Part shown: one piece after another, positions 1 through 5,269 of the stretch | How the letters are laid out: each line of letters opens with the position of its first letter | Numbering within the stretch: position 1 is the first letter of the stretch | Source: a virus | Length of the DNA stretch: 43,080 bases | IMG/VR virus record: IMGVR_UViG_3300019886_000011 | Location: 1 to 43,080 of that record | Reading direction: 5' to 3' (one strand) | Translations under genes and position numbers: made by a program | Notes under the pieces: model-generated | The model's database searches: none | What the model was told of the DNA's origin: nothing | The model's input: the letters and a program-made list of their open reading frames with translations, nothing else

Positions 1-579
1 GTAGGCGGCGTAGGCGGAGGCGGCGGCGTAGGCGGAGGCGGCGTAGGCGGCGTAGGCGGAGGCGGCGGATCTTGCCTTTAGCCATTCCCCCTGGTCAGGC
101 TTCGCCGCCCCATCAATCCAGCGCTGATAAAGCGCGGCAACGTCTCTAATCGCTTTCTTGGAGGGAGCGCCCCTGGCGTGCCGCAAAACACCCGCAGCGG
201 GGTCTACGAGCAGCCAATGGGCCAGCTTTGGCCAGACTGACTCCAGATCGCGACCAACGGGCATTGCATTAGCGAGCCTGGTCGGCCAAAGCTTAGCCTC
301 CTCCGCGGCCAAACCCTCGAAGATCGAGTCCTCCAACCGAGTCAACCAAAGCGGGACACCAAGCCGCTCAGAAAGCGCCTCATGGTCTTGATATGCGGTG
401 CGCGTCTTGCCGTCAATCTCGTCCAGTGATCGGAGCGCGCAGCCAACAGCGCAACCCTTCCACTCACCGTCCACCAAACCACCGTACAGACCCTGTAATA
501 AGCGATCCTCCACACGATGCCTTTCCACGTGCGCAACGAAGCGGACCTTGAGAGCGGGGTCATTCTGATAGCTCAACAT
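1..579 (-). CDS. Ala/Ser/Tyr-repeat phage protein, N-terminal part (gene crosses contig ends)
   Basis: The gene starts at ATG 579-577, preceded by AGAAG, and stays open to base 1. Its other part is 42716-43080; after removing the overlap the product is 271 residues. The first ~165 residues form a folded domain with landmarks GCAVGCAL, LGVPLWLTRLEDSIFEGL, WP and WLLVDP. I recognise this as a widespread phage protein whose C-terminus is a run of AASAYAA-type repeats; it is sometimes annotated Imm-5-like. Function unknown. It is the fifth gene of a leftward chain that starts at 1469 and continues into the Cys-rich gene at 42552. Confidence 0.85.
   Translation of the reverse strand, partial: MLSYQNDPALKVRFVAHVERHRVEDRLLQGLYGGLVDGEWKGCAVGCALRSLDEIDGKTRTAYQDHEALSERLGVPLWLTRLEDSIFEGLAAEEAKLWPTRLANAMPVGRDLESVWPKLAHWLLVDPAAGVLRHARGAPSKKAIRDVAALYQRWIDGAAKPDQGEWLKARSAASAYAAYAASAYAAASAYAAY
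3..128. repeat. Direct terminal repeat, left copy
   Basis: These 126 bases are identical to 42955-43080; the base before differs (t at 2, g at 42954). The left half is GCC/TCC-type triplet repeat, the right half is unique coding sequence. The unique half rules out chance similarity, so the contig closes on itself. Whether this is an assembly overlap of a circular molecule or a real terminal redundancy cannot be decided from sequence alone. Confidence 0.9.
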
Positions 580-599
580 TGTTTAATACTTCTGGCGGC

Positions 600-788
600 T
601 TATCCGCCGTAGTAGTCTTGGTTCAAGCGGTCGAATTGGGCTTCCTGCTCTTGTTCGTGGCAGTAGGCGCAAAGGTAGCAGTCAGAGCCGAGCCCTGGGC
701 AGTGCTCCAGCTCGCCCGGTAGGCACATGTTGTCGCAATGGGAGCAAGGGCTGTAAGGGATAGCGCTGGGGCCGTGTTCTACGCACAC
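600..788 (-). CDS. Small Cys-rich (zinc-ribbon-like) protein
   Basis: A 62-residue product from GTG 788, which overlaps the end of the upstream gene (stop at 779). Visible Cys pairs are CSHC, CLPG, C..C and CAYC near the middle and C-terminus, then an acidic Q/E-rich tail ending DYYGG. This suggests a metal-binding mini-protein; no family recognised. The frame stays open upstream to 947, so a longer start is possible, but that part would overlap the well-supported 779-985 gene completely. Confidence 0.5.
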   Translation of the reverse strand: MCVEHGPSAIPYSPCSHCDNMCLPGELEHCPGLGSDCYLCAYCHEQEQEAQFDRLNQDYYGG

Positions 789-985
789 GGCGGCCCCCAA
801 ACTAGAGCATTCATGCGCTCTGCGCCCTTCGGGTTCGCTAGGCATCGGCCAGAGCCGAGCCGGTGCGGATAGTGGTATGAGCCACAATTGCACGTGACAT
901 TGCGAGGCGCATCGGTCCGGCGACAGAGCGGGCGAGCGCGGCGGCACGAGGCCTTACCGCAGTAGCAGCGCGCCGGGTGGCTCAC
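779..985 (-). CDS. Small phage protein with CGSYHYPHRLGSGRC motif
   Basis: A 68-residue product starting at GTG 985, overlapping the previous stop as GTGA. N-terminal CYCGKASC and central CNCG...PHRLGSGRC carry six or more cysteines and two histidines. The 'CG-Y-PHR-GSGRC' signature is common in small phage proteins of unknown function and probably binds zinc. Third gene of the leftward operon from 1469. Confidence 0.75.
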   Translation of the reverse strand: MSHPARCYCGKASCRRARPLCRRTDAPRNVTCNCGSYHYPHRLGSGRCLANPKGAERMNALVWGPPCA

Positions 986-1170
986 TTGACCCTCGCTAAG
1001 CTGGCTTCCGCCAGTGCCAGGATTGACCCAATGACCTCGACAGGGCTCGCCAGCTCGAGAGCGCTACCAGGCTTCGCCCCAACGACGCAGCGGATAGCGT
1101 CCAGCGCCTCTAGGCACGTGTCTAGTCGCCTGGTGAGGGCTAGGGATTGCTCGCAGTTGCAGGGGATCAC
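982..1170 (-). CDS. Small hypothetical protein
   Basis: A 62-residue product from GTG 1170, overlapping the upstream stop (GTGA at 1167-1170) and itself ending in GTGA with the next gene. N-terminal CNC then a predicted helical body (TRRLDTCLEALDAIRCV). No family recognised; the tight coupling on both sides is the main support. Confidence 0.65.
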   Translation of the reverse strand: MIPCNCEQSLALTRRLDTCLEALDAIRCVVGAKPGSALELASPVEVIGSILALAEASLARVK

Positions 1171-1469
1171 GTCGACACCTTGACGGCTACCTCGTACACC
1201 CGCAGAGCGATGTCAGCCCGCATCAGTGCGTCCAGCGAGCCCGTGACCATGAGCCACTGAACCTCGCACTCCTCAGCTGCGCCCTCGAATGAGGCGTCCG
1301 GGAACTCGTCACCACGAGCTACCGCCGAATCGTACTCACTGGCAGCGTACTGCTCACAGTAGCGAGCCTCGGCACCAGTGACGGACGGCATCGCCGCCTT
1401 GCAGGACGACGTAACGGCAGACACCCCGAACAGCACCCCGACAGACAAGCAAAACAACATGGTTTTCAT
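1167..1469 (-). CDS. Secreted small protein, possible lipoprotein
   Basis: A 100-residue product from ATG 1469, with AAAGGAAAG just upstream. Residues 1-22 are a typical export signal: basic start MKTM, hydrophobic LFCLSVGVLFGVSAV, then TSSCK. The Cys could be a lipid-attachment site, although the residues before it do not match a strict lipobox. The mature part is acidic with a Cys pair (RYCEQYAASEYD, AAEECEV). First gene of the leftward operon driven from the promoter at 1518-1545. Function unknown. Confidence 0.75.
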   Translation of the reverse strand: MKTMLFCLSVGVLFGVSAVTSSCKAAMPSVTGAEARYCEQYAASEYDSAVARGDEFPDASFEGAAEECEVQWLMVTGSLDALMRADIALRVYEVAVKVST

Positions 1470-1517
1470 TGGGCTTTCCTTTCGCCTTCGGTCCGAATGA
1501 GCGGCGCCGACAAGTAC

Positions 1518-1545
1518 AATCTAGCGTATCCGTGGACAGTGTCAA
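1518..1545 (-). promoter_or_regulatory. Leftward promoter with overlapping operator (site 1)
   Basis: On the minus strand TTGACA (1545-1540), a 16-bp spacer and TAGATT (1523-1518). The palindrome-like core TTGACACTGTCCA (1545-1533) overlaps the -35. It fires toward the gene at 1469. One of nine related sites. Confidence 0.75.
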
Positions 1546-1548
1546 CGA

Positions 1549-1719
1549 CTATCTTTCGTCCCCGTCGCTTTCGTGGGCCGCGTCGCACTCGAGGAGTCGC
1601 GCCAAGGCAATCGCCTCGCGCCACTTGCTGGGACGGGCAGACACGACCTTTCCCGACAGGTCATTGACAACCCACAGACCGTGGCCTCCTAGCGCTCGCT
1701 GCACTAGGTAGCGTTTCAC
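1549..1719 (-). CDS. Small hypothetical protein (56 aa)
   Basis: Starts at GTG 1719 overlapping the previous stop (GTGA) and ends with TAG at 1551-1549, just before operator site 1. The product begins VKRYLVQRALGGHGLWVVND and has a KWREAIALARLLEC helix and an acidic tail. It looks like a small alpha/beta protein of unknown function. Second gene of the short operon started at 2128. Confidence 0.65.
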   Translation of the reverse strand: MKRYLVQRALGGHGLWVVNDLSGKVVSARPSKWREAIALARLLECDAAHESDGDER

Positions 1720-1940
1720 GGCGCAAGCTCCAGGCCCAAGCCCGCCAAGCCCTCTCTCGGAGCCACCACGCGCACGCGCTTCGCCCGTCGCAGCCGAGTC
1801 ACGCTCGCATAGGTGAATTTATGATGTCCGTGCGCATAGTCGCGACCAATGCGCCGATGTATCTCGGCAGCCGTGATGCCTGGTTCGCGCTCAATGAGAG
1901 CCAAAATACGCGCCTGTTTTGCCGTGGTCCTGGTGGTCAT
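1716..1940 (-). CDS. Winged-helix-like DNA-binding protein
   Basis: A 74-residue product from ATG 1940. Residues ~4-70 read as a small winged-helix domain: KQARILALIEREPGITAAEIHRRIG (two helices), then a SVTRLRRAKRVRVV recognition helix and wing. Suggests a transcription regulator. The frame is open to a GTG at 2015 that overlaps the stop of a 16-codon ORF (2062-2012) as GTGA, so a 99-residue form is possible; its extra N-terminus looks unstructured. The promoter at 2101-2128 leaves a leader of roughly 150 nt. Confidence 0.65.
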   Translation of the reverse strand: MTTRTTAKQARILALIEREPGITAAEIHRRIGRDYAHGHHKFTYASVTRLRRAKRVRVVAPREGLAGLGLELAP

Positions 1941-2100
1941 ACCGCCAAAGGCCCCTGACCTTGCGGTGAGGAGCCTGGGGGAGCGATTCGCCGCTCTTGC
2001 TACGCCACGATTCACCGGCTGTCGCTAGCCCAGTCACACTCTACCGGGCCGAGTACCCTCATCTATCCGAGGTGTCGTCCGCATCGCTGCTGACCCACTC

Positions 2101-2128
2101 AATCTAACGCATCCGTGGACAGTGTCAA
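2101..2128 (-). promoter_or_regulatory. Leftward promoter with overlapping operator (site 2)
   Basis: TTGACA (2128-2123), 16 bp, TAGATT (2106-2101) on the minus strand, with core TTGACACTGTCCA. From the operator through the -10 it is nearly identical to site 1, differing by a couple of bases in the spacer. Confidence 0.75.
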
Positions 2129-2131
2129 CGA

Positions 2132-2344
2132 CTAGCGAGGCGCCTTCGGTCGATTGTCAGACGCATGTTCAGTGGTGCCGCGGTCGCACGAACAAAAGCC
2201 AAGCCACGCCACGCCTCCCTCGCCACCATGCCCCGTAATGGCCCCACGACAGATGTCGAACACATGCCGGTGCCCGCACACTAGACACACCTCAGCCGAC
2301 GACTCATCGAGCCCAGAACAGGCGCCACTTGACCCAATCCCCAT
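2132..2344 (-). CDS. Small Cys/His-rich hypothetical protein
   Basis: ATG 2344, preceded by AGGAACGGGGG, gives 70 residues; an upstream in-frame ATG at 2395 lacks a ribosome site. CLVCGHRH, DIC and CSC are spaced like a zinc-binding fold. It lies directly downstream of the promoter at 2439-2466. Another minus frame (stop 2281) is also open here, so the choice of frame is not certain. Confidence 0.45.
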   Translation of the reverse strand: MGIGSSGACSGLDESSAEVCLVCGHRHVFDICRGAITGHGGEGGVAWLGFCSCDRGTTEHASDNRPKAPR

Positions 2345-2438
2345 ACCAACCCCCGTTCCTGGTAGAGCGCCAAGCCAGCTGGGAAAGGAGACCATGAGGC
2401 AACGTATGCCGTACGCACCGACTGGCCTGGCACCCTCG

Positions 2439-2466
2439 AGACTACACTACCCGTTGACACTGTCAA
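2439..2466 (-). promoter_or_regulatory. Leftward promoter with perfect palindromic operator (site 3)
   Basis: TTGACACTGTCAA at 2454-2466 is a perfect 13-base palindrome. On the minus strand TTGACA (2466-2461), 16 bp, TAGTCT (2444-2439). The plus strand has no matching -10. Confidence 0.7.
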
Positions 2467-2533
2467 GGACGAAGGGGTTCCCAGGTCTTTAGCAGGGCTT
2501 CTCAGCTAAGACGCGCGCGTAGCACGGCCAATG

Positions 2534-2589
2534 CGAGAGGGTGGGTCAATATGACCTGCCGCCGGGTCAATATGACCTGCCCCCTCTCG
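2534..2589. repeat. Tandem 13-bp palindromes inside a larger inverted repeat
   Basis: GGTCAATATGACC occurs at 2544-2556 and 2565-2577, a centre-to-centre distance of 21 bp (two helical turns). The pair is enclosed by CGAGAGGG (2534-2541) and CCCTCTCG (2582-2589). The geometry suggests cooperative binding of a dimeric regulator, or an origin iteron pair. Confidence 0.7.
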
Positions 2590-2881
2590 AGTGCGCTTTC
2601 GGCTCTGAATGGGTGCACTTGGCGCCTGACTTAAGGGGCGCCTTACCCCGCCCGCCCTCACGGAAACCCCGCATTCTCTGTCCACGAGTTGCCTTAGTTG
2701 CCAATCGTCACCGGCTGGACACCGCCAAATCCGGGAGGCACGGACCAGACATCGCATACTTACGCGAGCTGACACTGAACTAATGGCAACTGAGCATGTC
2801 CACGTGACGAACGTCCACTGCCCATCTGTTCAGTGCTCTCGCTCTCGCTCTGCGCGAAGCGGGCTTGGCGACGGTACCCCC

Positions 2882-2911
2882 GGGGGGAGGGGAGGGGCAG
2901 GGGGCGTGGGG
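2882..2911 (+). other. G-quadruplex-type G runs
   Basis: Five runs of four or more G on the plus strand, separated by 1-3 bases, lie 50-80 bp before the start of the ribbon-helix-helix gene. Such sequence can fold into a G-quadruplex; a role here is inference. Confidence 0.6.
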
Positions 2912-2929
2912 CACCCCAGCTAGCAATTT

Positions 2930-2957
2930 TTCCCAGCAATCCTAAACCTGCTATACG
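2930..2957 (+). promoter_or_regulatory. Weak promoter for the ribbon-helix-helix gene
   Basis: TATACG at 2952-2957 has TGC before it (extended -10). GCTAGCAATT (2919-2928) lies at the same distance from the -10 (23 bp) as the identical element at the strong promoter 3145-3172. The -35 position holds ttccca, a poor match, and there is no operator. Confidence 0.5.
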
Positions 2958-2963
2958 TAATAC

Positions 2964-3128
2964 ATGAAAGGCAGACCAAAGCTTCCGGACGGTAGGACAG
3001 CGGCCGTGTGCGTCAGGCTGACACGCGGCGAACTAGCGGCGCTACGAGCGATGGCGAAGGACCAGGGGATACCGGTTGGCGAGGTCATGCGCCGCGCGGT
3101 ATTCGGAAAGCCGGCCATAGAGTGGTGA
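2964..3128 (+). CDS. Ribbon-helix-helix (CopG/Arc-like) DNA-binding protein
   Basis: A 54-residue product with a basic N-terminus MKGRPKLPDG, a strand AAVCVRLT, helix RGELAALRAMAKDQG, then PVGEVMRRAVFG. This is the classical ribbon-helix-helix pattern, which binds short palindromes as a dimer. The ATG begins 6 nt after the presumed -10, so the mRNA may be leaderless. It sits between the tandem palindromes and the first rightward operator-promoter, so it is the leading candidate regulator of this region (inference). Confidence 0.75.
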   Translation: MKGRPKLPDGRTAAVCVRLTRGELAALRAMAKDQGIPVGEVMRRAVFGKPAIEW

Positions 3129-3144
3129 CCCTCGCTAGCAATTG

Positions 3145-3172
3145 TTGACACTGTCCACGCGCCGTGTATAAT
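3145..3172 (+). promoter_or_regulatory. Rightward promoter with overlapping operator (site 4)
   Basis: TTGACA (3145-3150), 16 bp, TATAAT (3167-3172): consensus sigma-70-type boxes. Core TTGACACTGTCCA is 3145-3157. The start codon follows the -10 after only six bases. Confidence 0.9.
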
Positions 3173-3178
3173 CAGGGG

Positions 3179-3376
3179 ATGATAAAGATAGATAAATCGA
3201 TTCCAGCGCCGCAAAGGGGTACCCGGCTGACATCGGCGATACGAAGCATGGAGGTGGGGGACAGTTTCGAGCTGCCTAAGGAGATAGTTTTGGCGAGCGC
3301 CAGAGCTACAGGGTGCAGGCTGCTTCCAAAGGGGTCACTCACGTGGCGGGGCCGCCGGGTTTGGAGGATTAAGTGA
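3179..3376 (+). CDS. Small phage regulatory-like protein (MEVGDSF family)
   Basis: 65 residues from ATG 3179, six bases after TATAAT, so translation is probably leaderless; the same bases include AGGGG but directly against the ATG. The pattern IPAPQRGTRLTSAIRSMEVGDSFELP...ASARATGCRL...VWRI is familiar from small phage proteins of unknown function. First gene of the rightward operon 3179-4021. Confidence 0.8.
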   Translation: MIKIDKSIPAPQRGTRLTSAIRSMEVGDSFELPKEIVLASARATGCRLLPKGSLTWRGRRVWRIK

Positions 3377-3609
3377 GCAGACTCGACGCAATGGTGGTTC
3401 GCGAGAAGGACGGCAAGAACTATTGGACGAAGATAGGGGCTGCCTTCGAGGGTAGGGATGGTAAGTGGGTGGTGAGGCTGGATGCGAACCCTATCGACGG
3501 GGTGATTCACCTGATGCCTCCACGTGACCGAGGGGAGCGCTCGGCGCCGACTTCCTCACCCAGTGAGGACAATGACCATGGTCTTGGCGACGACAGGCCT
3601 CCGTTCTGA
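3373..3609 (+). CDS. Conserved small phage protein (KDGK-W-IG-A type)
   Basis: 78 residues from GTG 3373, overlapping the previous stop. Residues 9-50 read EKDGKNYWTKIGAAFE...GKWVVRLDANPIDGVIHL, a compact beta-rich domain frequent in phage early regions. The tail is disordered and acidic. Function unknown. Coupled to the next gene by ATGA. Confidence 0.75.
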   Translation: MSRLDAMVVREKDGKNYWTKIGAAFEGRDGKWVVRLDANPIDGVIHLMPPRDRGERSAPTSSPSEDNDHGLGDDRPPF

Positions 3610-3776
3610 TGGCTCATGACCTAGCGGAGGAGCGCTACCTCAAGCGTAGGGCGGCTCTGATGGAGTACCTGATGAGCGCCTTGTCGGTGGGGGACTGGCA
3701 TGCGGTAAGTGATGCGGCGAACGACCTGCGGGTGCTCGAGGCGGCTAGTGAAGCGGCAAAGGAGGCGGTGAAGTGA
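3609..3776 (+). CDS. Small helical hypothetical protein (55 aa)
   Basis: ATG 3609 overlaps the previous stop (ATGA) and the TGA at 3774-3776 overlaps the next GTG. The product is almost entirely helical: LAEERYLKRRAALMEYLMSAL, then DAANDLRVLEAASEAAKEAVK. No family recognised. Confidence 0.7.
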   Translation: MAHDLAEERYLKRRAALMEYLMSALSVGDWHAVSDAANDLRVLEAASEAAKEAVK

Positions 3777-4021
3777 AGGCGTTGGTAATTTGGTTGATTA
3801 TCTTCACCTACAGCTGCTCCGCCCCGGACTTCTCGGTACACGGGCTAGAGGGGTGCAATGGGTCCTACGTGTACCCGCCGAGCGAGTGTGGGGAGACCGT
3901 ACGGTGGCAGGTGACGTGCTCGCTGCCGCTTGGCAAGCCGTCCAATGAGCCGAACTGCGTGGCGCCTGGAGGTGGAGACGTATCGAAGGTTTGGTGTTGT
4001 GACGCTCTTTACGCGCCTTGA
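3773..4021 (+). CDS. Secreted Cys-rich small protein, possible lipoprotein
   Basis: 82 residues from GTG 3773. Residues 1-15 are an export signal (KALVIWLIIFTYS) followed by CSAPD. The mature part has seven further Cys residues in motifs ECG, VTCSLP, NCVAP and WCCDAL, suggesting disulfide bonds outside the cytoplasm. Last gene of the operon. Function unknown; expression on entry or in lysogeny could alter the host surface (inference). Confidence 0.7.
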   Translation: MKALVIWLIIFTYSCSAPDFSVHGLEGCNGSYVYPPSECGETVRWQVTCSLPLGKPSNEPNCVAPGGGDVSKVWCCDALYAP

Positions 4022-4045
4022 CACTGTCCACGGAACCGATATATT
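4018..4045 (+). promoter_or_regulatory. Rightward promoter with overlapping operator (site 5)
   Basis: TTGACA (4018-4023), 16 bp, TATATT (4040-4045); core TTGACACTGTCCA. The -35 overlaps the stop codon of the preceding gene. A GTG start follows six bases after the -10. Confidence 0.85.
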
Positions 4046-4051
4046 GCAGGG

Positions 4052-4246
4052 GTGAACGTGCAACCACGTAGAATTCGCCGCGGTGACTGGCCGCTAATCC
4101 CGGAGGAGAAGGGCGCTTTCGCACGGGCGAAGCGTTCTGTAGTCCCAGGAGAACCGGTGTCCATCTGGCGCATGGAGCTACCGAACACGTCCTATGCAGC
4201 GCCCCAGGCGGCATTCTGGTGGGTGAGCAACGAACGTCGCGCATGA
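4052..4246 (+). CDS. Small hypothetical protein
   Basis: 64 residues from GTG 4052 (MNVQPRRIRRGDWPLIPEEKG...). The start is six bases after TATATT, so the message is probably leaderless. Basic N-terminus, aromatic C-terminus (AAFWWVSNERRA). No family recognised. Stop overlaps the next ATG (ATGA). Confidence 0.65.
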   Translation: MNVQPRRIRRGDWPLIPEEKGAFARAKRSVVPGEPVSIWRMELPNTSYAAPQAAFWWVSNERRA

Positions 4247-4527
4247 ACAAGAGCGACTTCGACCTACACGAGCCAACAGCGGACGAATTCGAGCTGCTTC
4301 AGACCATTGCTGCTCTGACTGGCGAGCTTTCCCGCCCTCCGACGCTGTCGGAGGTATCCGAGGTGTATGGGTGGGCCACTCGTCAGGCGGCAGGAAACAG
4401 AGTGAAGAGGCTAAGGGACAAGGGGTTCATCGAGGAGCAGCCGACTCGGACTTGGCCGGGCGTCGTTCTGTCGCACAACGGGAAGCTGGCAGTAGAGACG
4501 GGCATGGGCGCGGGGCTGAAGGAATGA
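4243..4527 (+). CDS. Winged-helix DNA-binding protein, LexA N-domain-like
   Basis: 94 residues from ATG 4243. Residues ~10-80 match the layout of the LexA DNA-binding domain: EFELLQTIAALTGELSRPPT, SEVSEVYGWATRQA, GNRVKRLRDKGFIEEQ, then a wing with TWPGVVLSHNG. There is no peptidase domain. Likely a phage transcription regulator. Second gene of the operon from 4018. Confidence 0.7.
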   Translation: MNKSDFDLHEPTADEFELLQTIAALTGELSRPPTLSEVSEVYGWATRQAAGNRVKRLRDKGFIEEQPTRTWPGVVLSHNGKLAVETGMGAGLKE

Positions 4528-4772
4528 GGCCTTGGGGGCCCAGGCGCCACATCCTGAAGTACGGCTCGTTTTCAGCCGTTCCAGTTCCAGGCCAATACAC
4601 CGACATCGTAGACTACCTGGACGACAGCTACCAGCCGGCCAAGAACTATCGTAATAAGGGCGGGGGCGCCGGGATAAAGCCCCTGTTCTTCAGGCGCGCC
4701 AGCGCTTCAACCGGAACTCCCCCAGCTCCCGAAACCAAACCTCCATCACCCGCCGGCACTCGACGTAAGTAA
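4524..4772 (+). CDS. Small basic hypothetical protein
   Basis: 82 residues from ATG 4524, coupled to the previous stop (ATGA). Residues 10-45 (HILKYGSFSAVPVPGQYTDIVDYLDDSYQPAKNYR) look folded; the rest is a Pro/Thr/Lys-rich tail. The last 83 bases overlap the convergent gene 4690-4917, so the tail reads through sequence that is coding on the other strand. Confidence 0.55.
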   Translation: MRPWGPRRHILKYGSFSAVPVPGQYTDIVDYLDDSYQPAKNYRNKGGGAGIKPLFFRRASASTGTPPAPETKPPSPAGTRRK

Positions 4773-4917
4773 GCCGCCGGGGTCGCTTGCCTGGCCGCCT
4801 GTAGTCGACCCCAGCCGCCTCACAAAGCTTCTTCCACCTTCTAGCTCTCGGGCTCCCAATGAAGATGCGGAGCGTCTCTGCGTTGACCGTGGACTCCCGG
4901 CGCCTAGCGGGCGGCAG
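4690..4917 (-). CDS. Small basic hypothetical protein with CTG start
   Basis: Minus-strand frame ending at 4690. From the conserved part (NAETLRIFIGSPRARRWKKLCEAAGVDYRRPGKRPRRLTYVECRRVMEVWF) back to the upstream stop there is no ATG, GTG or TTG, but a perfect AGGAGG (4929-4924) sits six bases before CTG 4917. That gives 75 residues, strongly basic and helical. Possibly nucleic-acid binding; no family recognised. The frame itself extends upstream to 5208 but would overlap the 4928-5164 gene. Confidence 0.6.
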   Translation of the reverse strand: MPPARRRESTVNAETLRIFIGSPRARRWKKLCEAAGVDYRRPGKRPRRLTYVECRRVMEVWFRELGEFRLKRWRA

Positions 4918-4927
4918 GGCGAGCCTC

Positions 4928-5164
4928 CTACCCGTCAGCGCCAGTATCAGGGTCTGATTCGGCGATGCCCGGGCGCAGCGCGCCGAACTTGCGCTGGTAC
5001 CTCTCGATGTCCGTTCGCAGATTCGCCACCGTGAGACGAAGGCAGTCGAGCACGCAGTCAGAACAGCAGCAGGCTGCACCGCGGCTGCCGCATCGAGCCT
5101 GACCGGCGACGCATCCATGCGCCGAATACGGCACCGCCACCGGGCGTTGGCAGTTCGGGCACAT
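4928..5164 (-). CDS. Cys-rich zinc-ribbon-like protein with helical C-terminus
   Basis: 78 residues from ATG 5164, chosen because AGGAA lies seven bases upstream; ATG 5185 has no ribosome site. CPNC, HGC, RCG, CCCSDC and DC give at least nine Cys in the first half, then a helix LRLTVANLRTDIERYQRKFG. Probably metal-binding. Its stop overlaps the AGGAGG of the next gene, implying coupling. Confidence 0.65.
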   Translation of the reverse strand: MCPNCQRPVAVPYSAHGCVAGQARCGSRGAACCCSDCVLDCLRLTVANLRTDIERYQRKFGALRPGIAESDPDTGADG

Positions 5165-5191
5165 TGTTGCTTCCTGTTCAGGCATGGAAAG

Positions 5192-5250
5192 CGGCGGGTA
5201 GCTGGCACAATGCTGGGTTGGGGTGGCCCTTGCGCACTTGCTACCCGCCG
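5192..5250. repeat. 11-bp inverted repeat with long loop
   Basis: CGGCGGGTAGC (5192-5202) pairs perfectly with GCTACCCGCCG (5240-5250). It lies in the leader of the minus-strand gene at 5164 and abuts operator site 6. Could form an RNA hairpin controlling read-through from the upstream genes. Confidence 0.6.
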
Positions 5251-5263
5251 TTGACAGTGTACA
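5251..5263. promoter_or_regulatory. Operator-like site 6 (no -10)
   Basis: TTGACAGTGTACA, an imperfect copy of the palindrome. Neither strand has a -10 box at 16-17 bp, so this copy looks like an operator without a promoter, between two genes of a leftward operon. Confidence 0.55.
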
Positions 5264-5269
5264 CGAAAC

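Larger units (their letters stand above)
2467..2963. other. About 500-bp non-coding control region
   Basis: No convincing gene in either strand. It holds the tandem palindromes at 2534-2589, the G-run element at 2882-2911 and a weak promoter before the gene at 2964. An 89-codon minus frame (2506-2775) translates straight through the palindromes and is discounted. Between 2590 and 2880 I see nothing specific. Confidence 0.6.

Noticed and set aside
2506-2775. 89-codon minus-strand ORF
   Set aside because: Translates the tandem palindromes directly (repeated GHIDPAA/GHIDPP) and has no ribosome site; a regulatory element explains the sequence better.
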